NCBI RefSeq assembly: GCF_000482545.1 | Contig: NZ_KI519454.1 | Location: forward strand, 310,001 to 374,000 | Origin: Arthrobacter sp. 35W | Lineage (GTDB): Bacteria; Actinomycetota; Actinomycetes; Actinomycetales; Micrococcaceae | Reading direction: 5' to 3' | Length of the DNA stretch: 64,000 bases | Part shown: positions 9,202 through 16,940 of the stretch, in pieces | How the letters are laid out: each line of letters opens with the position of its first letter | Numbering within the stretch: the first letter of the stretch is position 1 | Notes under the pieces: generated by a model | Databases searched by the model: none | Told to the model about the DNA's origin: nothing | Seen by the model: only the letters and a program-made list of their open reading frames with translations | Translations under genes and position numbers: made by a program

Positions 9202-10215
9202 TCATTCTTTGGACGTACGACGGCGGCGGGTGGCTTGGGGCAGCCCGGCGCGGCCCAGCTTTCCGGCTAGGGTGGGCAGGTTCATCATCGCTTTCCAATC
9301 CCACCGGACGAAGCCCAGACCGAGGGCGCGGATGGCGTCCTCGCGATCCTTCTCCTTCATGACGCGCTCGGCTGGGGTGAGGCCACCGCCCCAATCGGCG
9401 CGCATGTACTTCCCCTTGCCGTCGAACTCGCCCACCAAACCGTGCTCCGCCCAATGGAAGTCGGTCCTGGCCCACGTCCCATCCGGCAGATCGAATTTGT
9501 GCTGGAGCTCCGGCGCGGGGAAGCCCAGGATGTGCATATTGGCGCGGCTGATGGATTCACCCGCAGATTCGGCAAGGTCCGAGCTGAACTCAATGACACG
9601 CAGCGCCCGCCGGATCTTTGCGGCGCTGGGAAGCCTTTCGGCGAGGCTGTGCAGCTCATCCACGGTGGCCGGTGCACCCAGCAGCGACTCCTCGGCCCAG
9701 CGCGGTCCCAGTGCGGGGTCCAAATCCCTGTTCTCCGAGTCCTTGCCGGGCGGCCGCCGGCACGAATCCACCACAGCCACGGCCTGGGCAAAGGGCAGCC
9801 GAACGGCGAGTTCCACCGCAGTGTTGGCCTTGGGCATCACCAGAAACTCCCCGAGGGCCACCGGCTGGTCATCCAGCGGCAGTAGATGGCTCCGTACGCC
9901 AGGACGGGACCGACCGCCACCGGAGAACTGGGTGCGGAGGTTGAGGTCCCGGGGCGTCCCCACCAACCACAAACCCCACATGACAGCAGCGGTGGAGAGC
10001 GCAAACACCGGCGCTGCGTCCCGGGTCCGGTTGCAGGCGGTGGCCTTGGCTCCGTACTTCTCCCGCGTTGTGAGCACATCCCATTGGGTGCGGGCAGCGT
10101 AGGCACCGCGCCGGATGCGGACCAGCCGCCCGGCGGCTGCCTCACGGGCCAGCCGGCGGGCATCCTGGCCCACGGAATCAAGGTCTGTACAAAGGATCAA
10201 CTGTGGCATGTTCAT
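9202..10215 (-). CDS. Orphan AbiEi-like/DUF559-like protein
   Basis: Residues about 10-75 resemble the winged-helix/RRGAY region of AbiEi-type antitoxins and related actinobacterial proteins (GRLVRIRRGAYAART). The C-terminal third has a DUF559-like PD-(D/E)xK nuclease core: an aspartate in RTDFHWAEHG, then VGEFDGKGKY. Proteins of this make-up are common in Arthrobacter-type genomes and usually annotated as hypothetical. No AbiEii nucleotidyltransferase toxin is next to it, so a toxin-antitoxin role is not supported. I chose the ATG at 10215; ATG 10209 and 10260 are alternatives and no clear Shine-Dalgarno decides. Its upstream DNA is the repeat block 10340-11200. Confidence 0.7.
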   Translation of the reverse strand: MNMPQLILCTDLDSVGQDARRLAREAAAGRLVRIRRGAYAARTQWDVLTTREKYGAKATACNRTRDAAPVFALSTAAVMWGLWLVGTPRDLNLRTQFSGGGRSRPGVRSHLLPLDDQPVALGEFLVMPKANTAVELAVRLPFAQAVAVVDSCRRPPGKDSENRDLDPALGPRWAEESLLGAPATVDELHSLAERLPSAAKIRRALRVIEFSSDLAESAGESISRANMHILGFPAPELQHKFDLPDGTWARTDFHWAEHGLVGEFDGKGKYMRADWGGGLTPAERVMKEKDREDAIRALGLGFVRWDWKAMMNLPTLAGKLGRAGLPQATRRRRTSKE

Positions 10216-10339
10216 CCACCCATGCTGGATCCGTGCCGCCCGGCGCTCGCGGTGCTGCATGGCGTTTGTGGACCATTCCCGCCCTCCGCCGCCCGGTGCA
10301 GGACGCGGATTCCCGCCTCGGACCCGGTTCCGTCGTCGC

Positions 10340-11200
10340 CCTCCCCGGCTGGCGACGTCGTTCCCCTTTGGCGACGCAGTAGTGGACGCGTCCTCAGAGG
10401 GGTGGTGCGTCCTGGGCGAGTGCAGTGGTTGAGTGCGGCGATGCGGAGTCGAAACCTGGTGGGGTGGGCGCGTCCTGGGCCAACGCCGTCGTCCTCGGGA
10501 GGTCTCGGCTTCGCTCAACCAACGAGACCGGTGGTTGAGCCTGCCGAAACCTGGTGCGGCGGGCGCGTCCCCGGCTGGCGACGTCGTTCCCCTGTGATGA
10601 CGCAGTAGTGGACGCGTCCTCGGAGGGGTGGTGCGTCCTGGATGCAACTAGGCGCGGAGGTCTCGGCTTCGCTCGACCAACGAGACCGGTGGTTGAGCCT
10701 GCCGAAACCTGGTGCGGCGGGCGCGTCCCCGGCTGGCGACGTCGTTCCCCTTTGATGACGCAGTAGTTGACGCGTCCTCAGAGGGGTGGTGCGTCCTGGG
10801 CCAGTGCAGTGGTTGAGTGCGGCGAAGCGGAGCCGAAACCTGGTGCGGCGGGCGCGTCCCCGGCTGGCGACGTCGTCCTCGGGAGGTCTCGGCTTCGCTC
10901 AACCAACGAGACCGGTGGTTGAGCCTGCCGAAACCTGGTGGGGTGGGCGCGTCCCCGGCTGGCGACGTCGTTCCCCTTTGATGACGCAGTAGTGGACGCG
11001 TCCTCGGAGGGGTGGTGCGTCCTGGGCCAGTGCAGTGGTTGAGTGCGGCGAAGCGGAGCCGAAACCTGGTGCGGCGGGCGCGTCCCCGGCTGGCGACGTC
11101 GTTCCCCTGTGATGACGCAGTAGTGGTCGCGTCCTCGGAGGGGTGGTGCGTCCTGGGCCGGTGCGGGGGCGTATCGACAGGCTCGACGACCGAGCTAAAT
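10340..11200. repeat. Mosaic of interleaved direct repeats, 0.9 kb without genes
   Basis: Most of the gap between the AbiEi-like gene and the phosphoglucomutase is built from two repeat types. Type 1 starts GGCTGGCGACGTCGTTCCCC and carries a GACGCAGTAGTGGACGCGTCC core; full copies begin near 10349, 10573, 10731, 10948 and 11089, with a truncated copy near 10862. Type 2 joins GGTCTCGGCTTCGCTCAACC to GGTTGAGCCTGCCGAAACC, near 10506, 10658 and 10886. Linkers such as GTGCAGTGGTTGAGTGCGGC also recur. No protein, CRISPR or tRNA is seen. Any promoter of the gene at 9202-10215 must lie in or beside this block. Confidence 0.85.
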
Positions 11201-11220
11201 GCCCGAGTGCGGTGCCGGGG

Positions 11221-13071
11221 TTACAGGCCCAGGGCGGTGCGGACGTCGGCGAGGACGGCGTCGAGGGCGGTGCGGGCGCGGGTGCGGGCGGCGTTGAGGT
11301 CCGTCCGGCCGCCGACGTCGATGATGACCTCCAGGTAGCACTTGAGCTTGGGCTCGGTGCCGCTGGGGCGGATGATCACGCGGCTGCCGTCCTCGGTCAG
11401 GAACAGCAGGCCGTCGGTGGGCGGCAGCTGCTCCGAGCCGGCGGCCAGATCCGTGAAGACCTCGACGGCGGAGCCGCCAAAGGACGACGGTGGGCTCTGG
11501 CGCAGGGCGGCCATCATGGTGCCCAGCAGGGCCAGATTGTCCACCCGGACGCTGAGCTGGTCGCTGGCGTGCATGCCGTGTTCCAGGGAGAGGTCATCCA
11601 GCGTGTCGAAGAGCGTGCGCCCCGCAGCCTTGGCGGCGGCGGCCATTTCGGCAATCAGCAGGCCGGCGGAGATGCCGTCCTTGTCGCGCACCAGCTCCGG
11701 CGCCACACAATAGCCCAGCGCCTCCTCATAGCCGTAGACCAGTCCCGGCACGCGGGAGATCCACTTGAAGCCGGTGAGGGTCTGCTCGTGCCGGTAGCCC
11801 TGGGCCGCGGCAATGCGGGACAGCAGCCGCGAGGACACGATCGAGTTGGCAAAGACGCCCCCTGCGGCCGGTCCGCCCCCGCCGTCGGTGGCCAGCATGG
11901 CGCGGCGGGCAGCGACGTGGGCGCCCAGCAGCGCCCCCACCTCGTCCCCGCGCAGCATCCGCCATTCGCCGGTGGAGGGGTCCAGGGCTGCGGCGGCGGC
12001 CCTGTCGGCGTCGGGGTCGTTGGCCAATACCAGATCCGCGCCCAGCGAGGCGGCGGCGGCCAGGGCCAGGTCCAGGGCCCCGGGCTCCTCCGGATTGGGG
12101 AAGGATACGGTGGGGAATTCCGGGTCCGGCTCGGCCTGCTCGGTGACCAGCGTGACGTCGGCGAACCCAGCGGCCGCCAGCACGTCAGTGGCCGTTTCAC
12201 CGCCGACGCCGTGCATGGGCGTGAGCACAATCTTCAGTTTCCGCGCGGGGAAGGCCGCAGGGGCTGCCAGCGCGCCGATGGCCGTGCCGTAGCCCGATAC
12301 GAAATGGGCGTCCAGCACATGCCAGCCGGATTCGGCGAGGGCGATGCTGGACAGCGGCCCGACGGCAGCGATCTTCGCCGCGATCAGAGAGTCGTAGGGT
12401 GCCACGATCTGGGCGCCGCGCCCGGACTCCTCCACGGCCCGGCCGCCCAGGTAGACCTTGTAGCCGTTGTCCGCCGGCGGATTGTGGCTGGCGGTGACCA
12501 TCACCCCGGCCTCGGCATCCAGGGCACGGACGGCATAGGCCAGGATCGGCGTCGGCAGGGCCGCGGGGAGCAGGAAGGTGTCGATGCCGGCCGCCGTGAA
12601 AATGGCAGCCGTTTCCGCCGCGAAGACGTCCGAATTCCAGCGCGCGTCGTAGCCGACGACGGCGCGGGGCATGTAGGTGTTCGAGGGGTCCTTGGTGGCG
12701 GCCTCCAGCAAGAAGGCCGCCAGTCCCGCAGCGGCACGCCGCACCACCACACGGTTCATCCGGTTGGACCCCGGCCCCAGCGCCGCGCGCAGTCCGGCGG
12801 TGCCAAACTCCAGGGTTCCGTCGAAGGCATCCGCCAGCTCGCGCCGGGCCGCCGCAGCCTCGGCCGCAACACCGTCGGCGTCGGAAGCGTCGGCCCCGCC
12901 GTCGTCGTCGCCGCCGCCTCCAGAACCCGCCCCGCCGCCGTCGTCGCCGGCACCCGACGCACGGGCCATCAGCCTTCGCAGAGCCGCAGCCGTGGCCGGA
13001 TCCGGATCCTCCGCCGCCCAGCGTTCGGCCGTGTCGAGCAGGGACTCAAGTGCGTCGTCGTGCGTGGTCAT
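11221..13071 (-). CDS. Phosphoglucomutase/phosphomannomutase family enzyme
   Basis: Interconverts hexose or pentose 1- and 6(5)-phosphates in the cytosol; in this neighbourhood a phosphopentomutase-like or phosphoglucomutase role in nucleoside sugar salvage is plausible. The four-domain alpha-D-phosphohexomutase signature is complete: phosphoserine loop TASHNPP, metal loop NDPDADRA, sugar-binding GYEEALGY and phosphate-binding RPSGTEPKLKCYLEV. Length is 616 residues. Residues about 39-68 are an inserted stretch of Gly, Asp, Ala and Ser with no folded character, unusual for the family. The gene matches the PmmB position beside deoD/punA in mycobacteria. Start has no strong Shine-Dalgarno. Confidence 0.93.
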   Translation of the reverse strand: MTTHDDALESLLDTAERWAAEDPDPATAAALRRLMARASGAGDDGGGAGSGGGGDDDGGADASDADGVAAEAAAARRELADAFDGTLEFGTAGLRAALGPGSNRMNRVVVRRAAAGLAAFLLEAATKDPSNTYMPRAVVGYDARWNSDVFAAETAAIFTAAGIDTFLLPAALPTPILAYAVRALDAEAGVMVTASHNPPADNGYKVYLGGRAVEESGRGAQIVAPYDSLIAAKIAAVGPLSSIALAESGWHVLDAHFVSGYGTAIGALAAPAAFPARKLKIVLTPMHGVGGETATDVLAAAGFADVTLVTEQAEPDPEFPTVSFPNPEEPGALDLALAAAASLGADLVLANDPDADRAAAAALDPSTGEWRMLRGDEVGALLGAHVAARRAMLATDGGGGPAAGGVFANSIVSSRLLSRIAAAQGYRHEQTLTGFKWISRVPGLVYGYEEALGYCVAPELVRDKDGISAGLLIAEMAAAAKAAGRTLFDTLDDLSLEHGMHASDQLSVRVDNLALLGTMMAALRQSPPSSFGGSAVEVFTDLAAGSEQLPPTDGLLFLTEDGSRVIIRPSGTEPKLKCYLEVIIDVGGRTDLNAARTRARTALDAVLADVRTALGL

Positions 13072-13136
13072 GGCACACAGCCTAATTGTCGGGCGCCCCG
13101 GGAGGCGCTAAGCCGGGGTGGGGATTCAGCGGGACC

Positions 13137-13976
13137 TTAGAGCTTGGCGATGATCTGGGCGAGCAGCTTGGAGATCCGCGGGCCGGCGGCGGCGCCGGCC
13201 TCCAGCACCTCCTGGTGGTTCAGCGGTACGGGGCTGATGCCGGCGGCCAGGTTGGTCACCAGCGAGATGCCGAAGACCTCCATGCCGGCGTGTCGTGCCG
13301 CGATGGCCTCCAGCGCCGTGGACATGCCCACCAGATCAGCGCCGATCCGCTTGGCGTACTGCACCTCGGCGGGCGTCTCATAGTGCGGGCCGGTGAACTG
13401 GGCATAGACGCCCTCGTCCAGCGTGGGGTCCACCTCCCGGGCCACGGCGCGCAGCCGGGAGGAGTACAGGTCCGTCAGGTCCACGAAGGTGGCGCCCTCC
13501 AGCGGGGAGCTGGCGGTGAGGTTGATGTGGTCGCTGATCAGCACGGGCGTGCCGGGAGTCCACGCGGGGTTCAGCCCTCCGCAGCCGTTGGTCAGCACCA
13601 GCGTCTTGGCGCCGGTGGCGGCGGCGGTGCGCACGCCGTGGACGACGGCGCGCACGCCCTTGCCCTCGTAGAAGTGGGTGCGGGCGCCCAGCACCAGGGC
13701 GCGCTTGCCGCCGGGGGTCAGGATGGAGCGGATGGTGCCCACATGCCCCTCCACTGCGGGGGCGGAAAAGCCCGGGATGTCGGTGGAGGCCAGTGTGGCG
13801 GTGGTCTCACCGATCAGTTCGGCGGCGTCGCCCCAGCCGGAGCCCAGCACCAACGCCACATCGTGGCGTTCGACGCCGGTGGCCTCGGCAATGTAGGCGG
13901 CCGCGCTGCGGGCCAGCTCGAAGGGATCCGCGGCAGGGGCCGCGTGGCGGGCGGAAGAGGTCTCTGAAGTGCTCAC
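13137..13976 (-). CDS. punA: Purine-nucleoside phosphorylase, trimeric type
   Basis: Phosphorolyses purine (deoxy)nucleosides to base plus (deoxy)ribose 1-phosphate. The 279-residue sequence carries the phosphate loop LVLGSGWG, the ARTHFYEGKG histidine motif, NGCGGL, and HYETPAEVQY leading to the guanine/hypoxanthine site asparagine in SLVTNLAAG, all typical of the trimeric PNP family. The start is GTG at 13974-13976. It is transcribed toward the phosphoglucomutase 65 bases away, and is divergent from lpdA over 54 bases. With the mutase and DeoC it forms a nucleoside salvage route. Confidence 0.95.
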   Translation of the reverse strand: MSTSETSSARHAAPAADPFELARSAAAYIAEATGVERHDVALVLGSGWGDAAELIGETTATLASTDIPGFSAPAVEGHVGTIRSILTPGGKRALVLGARTHFYEGKGVRAVVHGVRTAAATGAKTLVLTNGCGGLNPAWTPGTPVLISDHINLTASSPLEGATFVDLTDLYSSRLRAVAREVDPTLDEGVYAQFTGPHYETPAEVQYAKRIGADLVGMSTALEAIAARHAGMEVFGISLVTNLAAGISPVPLNHQEVLEAGAAAGPRISKLLAQIIAKL

Positions 13977-13993
13977 CAGATCAACCTACCGGC

Positions 13994-14030
13994 TTGGTGG
14001 CGGGGCCGCGATAGGCGAGAATGATCAATT
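13994..14030 (+). promoter_or_regulatory. Candidate promoter of lpdA, leaderless
   Basis: TTGGTG at 13994-13999 and GAGAAT at 14017-14022 are 17 bases apart. Transcription would begin around 14029-14031, at or next to the GTG start of lpdA. No Shine-Dalgarno precedes that GTG, in keeping with leaderless translation, which is common in actinobacteria. Confidence 0.45.
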
Positions 14031-15458
14031 GTGACCAGCCAACATGATCTCTCGTCCTCCCTCTCCATTCCCAGCCTTGCCATTTTGGGCGGCGGTCCCG
14101 GCGGCTACGAGGCGGCCATGGTGGCGGCCTCCCTCGGCGCCCAGGTGACGGTGATCGAGCGCGCCGGACTCGGCGGCTCTGCCGTGCTGACCGACGTCGT
14201 GCCGTCCAAGACGCTCATCGCCACGGCCGACGCGATGACCCGCACGGTTGATGCCGCTGAACTCGGCGTGAAGTTCGACGTCGACGGCGCCAACGGCCAG
14301 CCGATCATGCGTGCGGACCTCAAGGAGGTCAACGAGCGCCTGCTGCGCCTGGCCAAGGAGCAGTCCGCCGACATCCGCGCGGGGCTGGAGAGCCTGGGCG
14401 TGAAGATCATCATTGGCCACGGCCGGATGCTGGACAACCGCACCATCGAGGTGGACCGCGGCGAGACGAGCGAGATCGTCAAGGCCGATGCCATTCTGCT
14501 GGCCGTGGGCGCCCACCCGCGCGAGCTGGCCACCGCCCAGCCCGACGGCGAGCGGATCCTGAACTGGGCCCAGATCTACAATCTGCAGGAACTTCCCCGC
14601 GAGCTCATAGTGGTGGGTTCCGGCGTCACGGGTGCCGAGTTCGCCTCCGCCTACAACGGCCTGGGCTCCAAGGTCACCCTGATATCCAGCCGCGACCAGG
14701 TGCTGCCGGGCGAGGATTCCGATGCCGCCCAGGTGCTGGAGGACGTGTTCGAGCGCCGCGGCATGACGGTGCTCTCCCGCTCCCGCGCCGAGTCCGTGGA
14801 ACGCACGGACGACGGCGTCGTCGTCACCCTGGGCGACGGCCGCAAGGTCACCGGTACGCACTGCCTGGTCTGCGTGGGCTCCATCCCCAACACCTCCGAT
14901 CTGGGTCTGGCGGCTGCCGGCGTCGAACTGACCCCCAGTGGCCACATCAGGGTGGACGGCGTCTCGCGCACCAGTGTGAACAATGTCTACGCCGCGGGCG
15001 ACTGCACGGGCGTCTTCGCTCTGGCCTCCGTGGCGGCCATGCAGGGCCGCATTGCCGTGGCGCACCTGCTGGGCGACGGCGTCAGCCCGCTGAAGCTGAA
15101 CCAGGTGTCCTCCAACATCTTCACCTCCCCGGAGATTGCTTCCGTGGGCGTGTCCGAGGCGGACCTGGCGGCGGGCAAGTACCAGGGCGATGTGATCAAG
15201 CTGTCGCTGCACACCAATGCCCGGGCCAAGATGCGCAACTTCAAGGACGGCTTCGTGAAGATCATTGCGCGCAAGGGCTCCGGCACAGTCATCGGCGGCG
15301 TGGTGGTGGGGGCTGGCGCCTCCGAGCTGATCTTCCCGATTGCCCTGGCCGTGTCACAGAAGCTGCACGTGGATGATGTGGCCAACACGTTCACCGTGTA
15401 CCCGTCGCTGTCCGGATCGATCTCCGAGGCCGCGCGCCGCCTGCACGTGCACCAATAG
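14031..15458 (+). CDS. lpdA: LpdA-type NAD(P)H quinone reductase (flavoprotein disulfide reductase family without the cysteine pair)
   Basis: 475 residues with the FAD motif LAILGGGPGGYEA, the NAD(P) motif VVGSGVTGAEFAS, the second FAD motif VYAAGDCTG and the C-terminal dimerisation domain of the disulfide reductase family. The redox-active CxxxxC is missing: the segment reads GLGGSAVLTDVVPSK. This matches mycobacterial LpdA (Rv3303c), a soluble NAD(P)H:quinone reductase rather than a lipoamide dehydrogenase. The placement near deoD and pmmB also matches mycobacteria. Start is GTG with no Shine-Dalgarno and a promoter placed for leaderless initiation. Confidence 0.88.
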   Translation: MTSQHDLSSSLSIPSLAILGGGPGGYEAAMVAASLGAQVTVIERAGLGGSAVLTDVVPSKTLIATADAMTRTVDAAELGVKFDVDGANGQPIMRADLKEVNERLLRLAKEQSADIRAGLESLGVKIIIGHGRMLDNRTIEVDRGETSEIVKADAILLAVGAHPRELATAQPDGERILNWAQIYNLQELPRELIVVGSGVTGAEFASAYNGLGSKVTLISSRDQVLPGEDSDAAQVLEDVFERRGMTVLSRSRAESVERTDDGVVVTLGDGRKVTGTHCLVCVGSIPNTSDLGLAAAGVELTPSGHIRVDGVSRTSVNNVYAAGDCTGVFALASVAAMQGRIAVAHLLGDGVSPLKLNQVSSNIFTSPEIASVGVSEADLAAGKYQGDVIKLSLHTNARAKMRNFKDGFVKIIARKGSGTVIGGVVVGAGASELIFPIALAVSQKLHVDDVANTFTVYPSLSGSISEAARRLHVHQ

Positions 15459-15495
15459 GCTGCTTCTTTGGCTGCTCCTTCTTTGGCTGCCCCAG

Positions 15496-16262
15496 CCGCT
15501 GGCGACGCAGTTTCCCGTTTGGGATGCGGTTGTAGTCATGTCCTGGGCGGGGAAGTGCGTCCTGGATGCAATGGTGCGTGCCGGATGGGCTCGACGTCGT
15601 GCGTCCGCCTCCACCGCCTTCGTCGGCGTGCGTCGAGTAGTCCCGGCGTCGCACCCATGCACTCGGCCTTAGTTGAGCGGTGTCTGCCGAGCCGAAATCC
15701 GCCCCCGGCGGCTGCTCCGGCCGCTGGCGACGCAGTTTCCCGTTGAGGATGCGGTTGTAGTCATGTCCTGGGCGGGGAAGTGCGTCCTGGATGCAATGGT
15801 GCGTGCCGGATGGGCTCGACGTCGTGCGTCCGCCTCCACCGCCTTCGTCGGCGTGCGTCGAGAGGTCCCGGCGTCGCACCCATGCACTCGGCGTTAGTTG
15901 AGCGGTGCCTGCGGAGCCGAGATCCGGCCGCTGCTGGCTGCTCCGGCCGCTGGCGACGCAGTTTCCCGTTGAGGATGCGGTAGTAGTCATGTCCTGAGCG
16001 GGGAAGTGCGTCCTGGATGCAATGGTGAGTGCCAGATGAGCTCGACGTCGTGCCTCCGCCTCCACCGCCGTCGTCGGCGTCCGTCGAGTAGTCCCGGCGT
16101 CGCACCCGTGCACTCGCGCTCGTTGAGCGGTGCCTGCGGAGCCGAGATCCGGTGGGTTGGAGTGCCCCAGCCGCTGGCGACGCAGTTTCCCGTTGAGGAT
16201 GCGGTTGTAGTCATGTCCTGGGCGGGGAAGTGCGTCCTGGATGCATTGGTGAGTGCCGGATG
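15496..16262. repeat. Three and a half tandem copies of a 225-bp repeat
   Basis: Copies begin with CCGCTGGCGACGCAGTTTCC at 15496, 15721, 15948 and 16171, so the period is 223-227 bases; the fourth stops after about 90 bases. Each unit starts with the dispersed hairpin element (GACGCAGTTTCCCGT ... GGGGAAGTGCGTCC) and continues with a non-palindromic part containing GCTCGACGTCGTGC and CGTCGCACCCATGCACTCG. Copies differ by scattered substitutions. Open frames across the block (both strands) simply follow the repeat and show no protein-like features. The block separates lpdA from the bioQ-like gene. Confidence 0.9.
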
Positions 16263-16293
16263 GGTGCTGCCACCGCCCGAGCGACGGCTGCGC

Positions 16294-16836
16294 CTACGGT
16301 GCGTTGAGGCCGCGGAGGATGGTGTCGATGCCGAACAGGAACGCGTCGTCGGGGGAGTGCCCGGCGTCGTTGGCTTCGACGGGGTCCAACAACCCGGCGC
16401 GCAGCAGCTCGGCCTGGGTCTGTTCCTCGGCCACCGAGCCCAGAATGTAGTGCGCCAGCGTACGCGCGCCCCAACTGGCTGCGCGTGCGTCCAGGCCGCC
16501 GTCGGCGAGCATGGTGCCTAGCCGCTGGATCGGCGCGAGGGACTGCGGGTCCAGGGCCTGGGCGAGCGCGACGACGTCGGCCCCGTCCCGAACCTTCAGC
16601 AGGGCCGTGCGGATGCCGGCAGCGCTGCGGCGCACATCCGGTTCCGAGCCGTCGACGGGTTCCAGGATCCGCTCCGCCAGCACCACCAGCAGCTCCTGCT
16701 TGTTCTTCACATGCCAGTAGAGCGCTCCGGGCTGGACGCCAAGATCGCGGGCGAGCCTGCGCATGGACAGGTCCGCCAGGCCGTAGCTGCTCAAAATCCC
16801 GAACGCCGTATCGACGATCTGCGCCCGTGAGAGCAT
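16294..16836 (-). CDS. bioQ: TetR-family repressor, probably BioQ
   Basis: 180 residues: an N-terminal TetR helix-turn-helix ([29 protein letters not shown]) and a C-terminal TetR_C-like ligand/dimer domain. The length and the divergent position 78 bases from bioB match actinobacterial BioQ, the repressor of biotin synthesis genes. Start at 16836 places the HTH at the usual distance; AGGAGAAT lies 5-12 bases upstream. The palindromes at 16908-16937 are the likely operator. A longer frame runs on past this ATG but covers bioB in antisense and is not coding. The assignment as BioQ rests on context, not on a search. Confidence 0.8.
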   Translation of the reverse strand: MLSRAQIVDTAFGILSSYGLADLSMRRLARDLGVQPGALYWHVKNKQELLVVLAERILEPVDGSEPDVRRSAAGIRTALLKVRDGADVVALAQALDPQSLAPIQRLGTMLADGGLDARAASWGARTLAHYILGSVAEEQTQAELLRAGLLDPVEANDAGHSPDDAFLFGIDTILRGLNAP

Positions 16837-16879
16837 CCTTATTCTCCTTCTGTGGAACCGGTCCCATTCTGCCCCACGA

Positions 16880-16940
16880 TTGACATTGCCCCTGACGGTC
16901 AAGATACTTGCACAGTGTTCAATAAAACAGTGTTCAATAA
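16880..16940 (+). promoter_or_regulatory. bioB promoter with overlapping BioQ-type operators
   Basis: TTGACA at 16880-16885 and GATACT at 16903-16908 are exactly 17 bases apart, a near-consensus promoter. Immediately downstream are two palindromes, TTGCACAGTGTTCAA (16908-16922, two paired mismatches) and TAAAACAGTGTTCAA (16923-16937); they share the 13-base direct repeat CAGTGTTCAATAA at 16913 and 16928. The first overlaps the -10 box and predicted start point near 16914, so bound repressor would block polymerase. The regulator is inferred to be the divergent TetR protein. Confidence 0.65.

Noticed and set aside
14031-15458. Dihydrolipoamide dehydrogenase
   Set aside because: The redox-active cysteine pair is absent; LpdA-type quinone reductase fits better.
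15391-16113. Repeat-coded proteins in the 225-bp array (for example a 240-codon minus-strand frame)
   Set aside because: The protein repeats only because the DNA repeats, other frames are equally open, and no start signal or domain is seen.
15496-16262. CRISPR array
   Set aside because: Repeat units are 225 bases without short repeats and unique spacers, and there are no cas genes.
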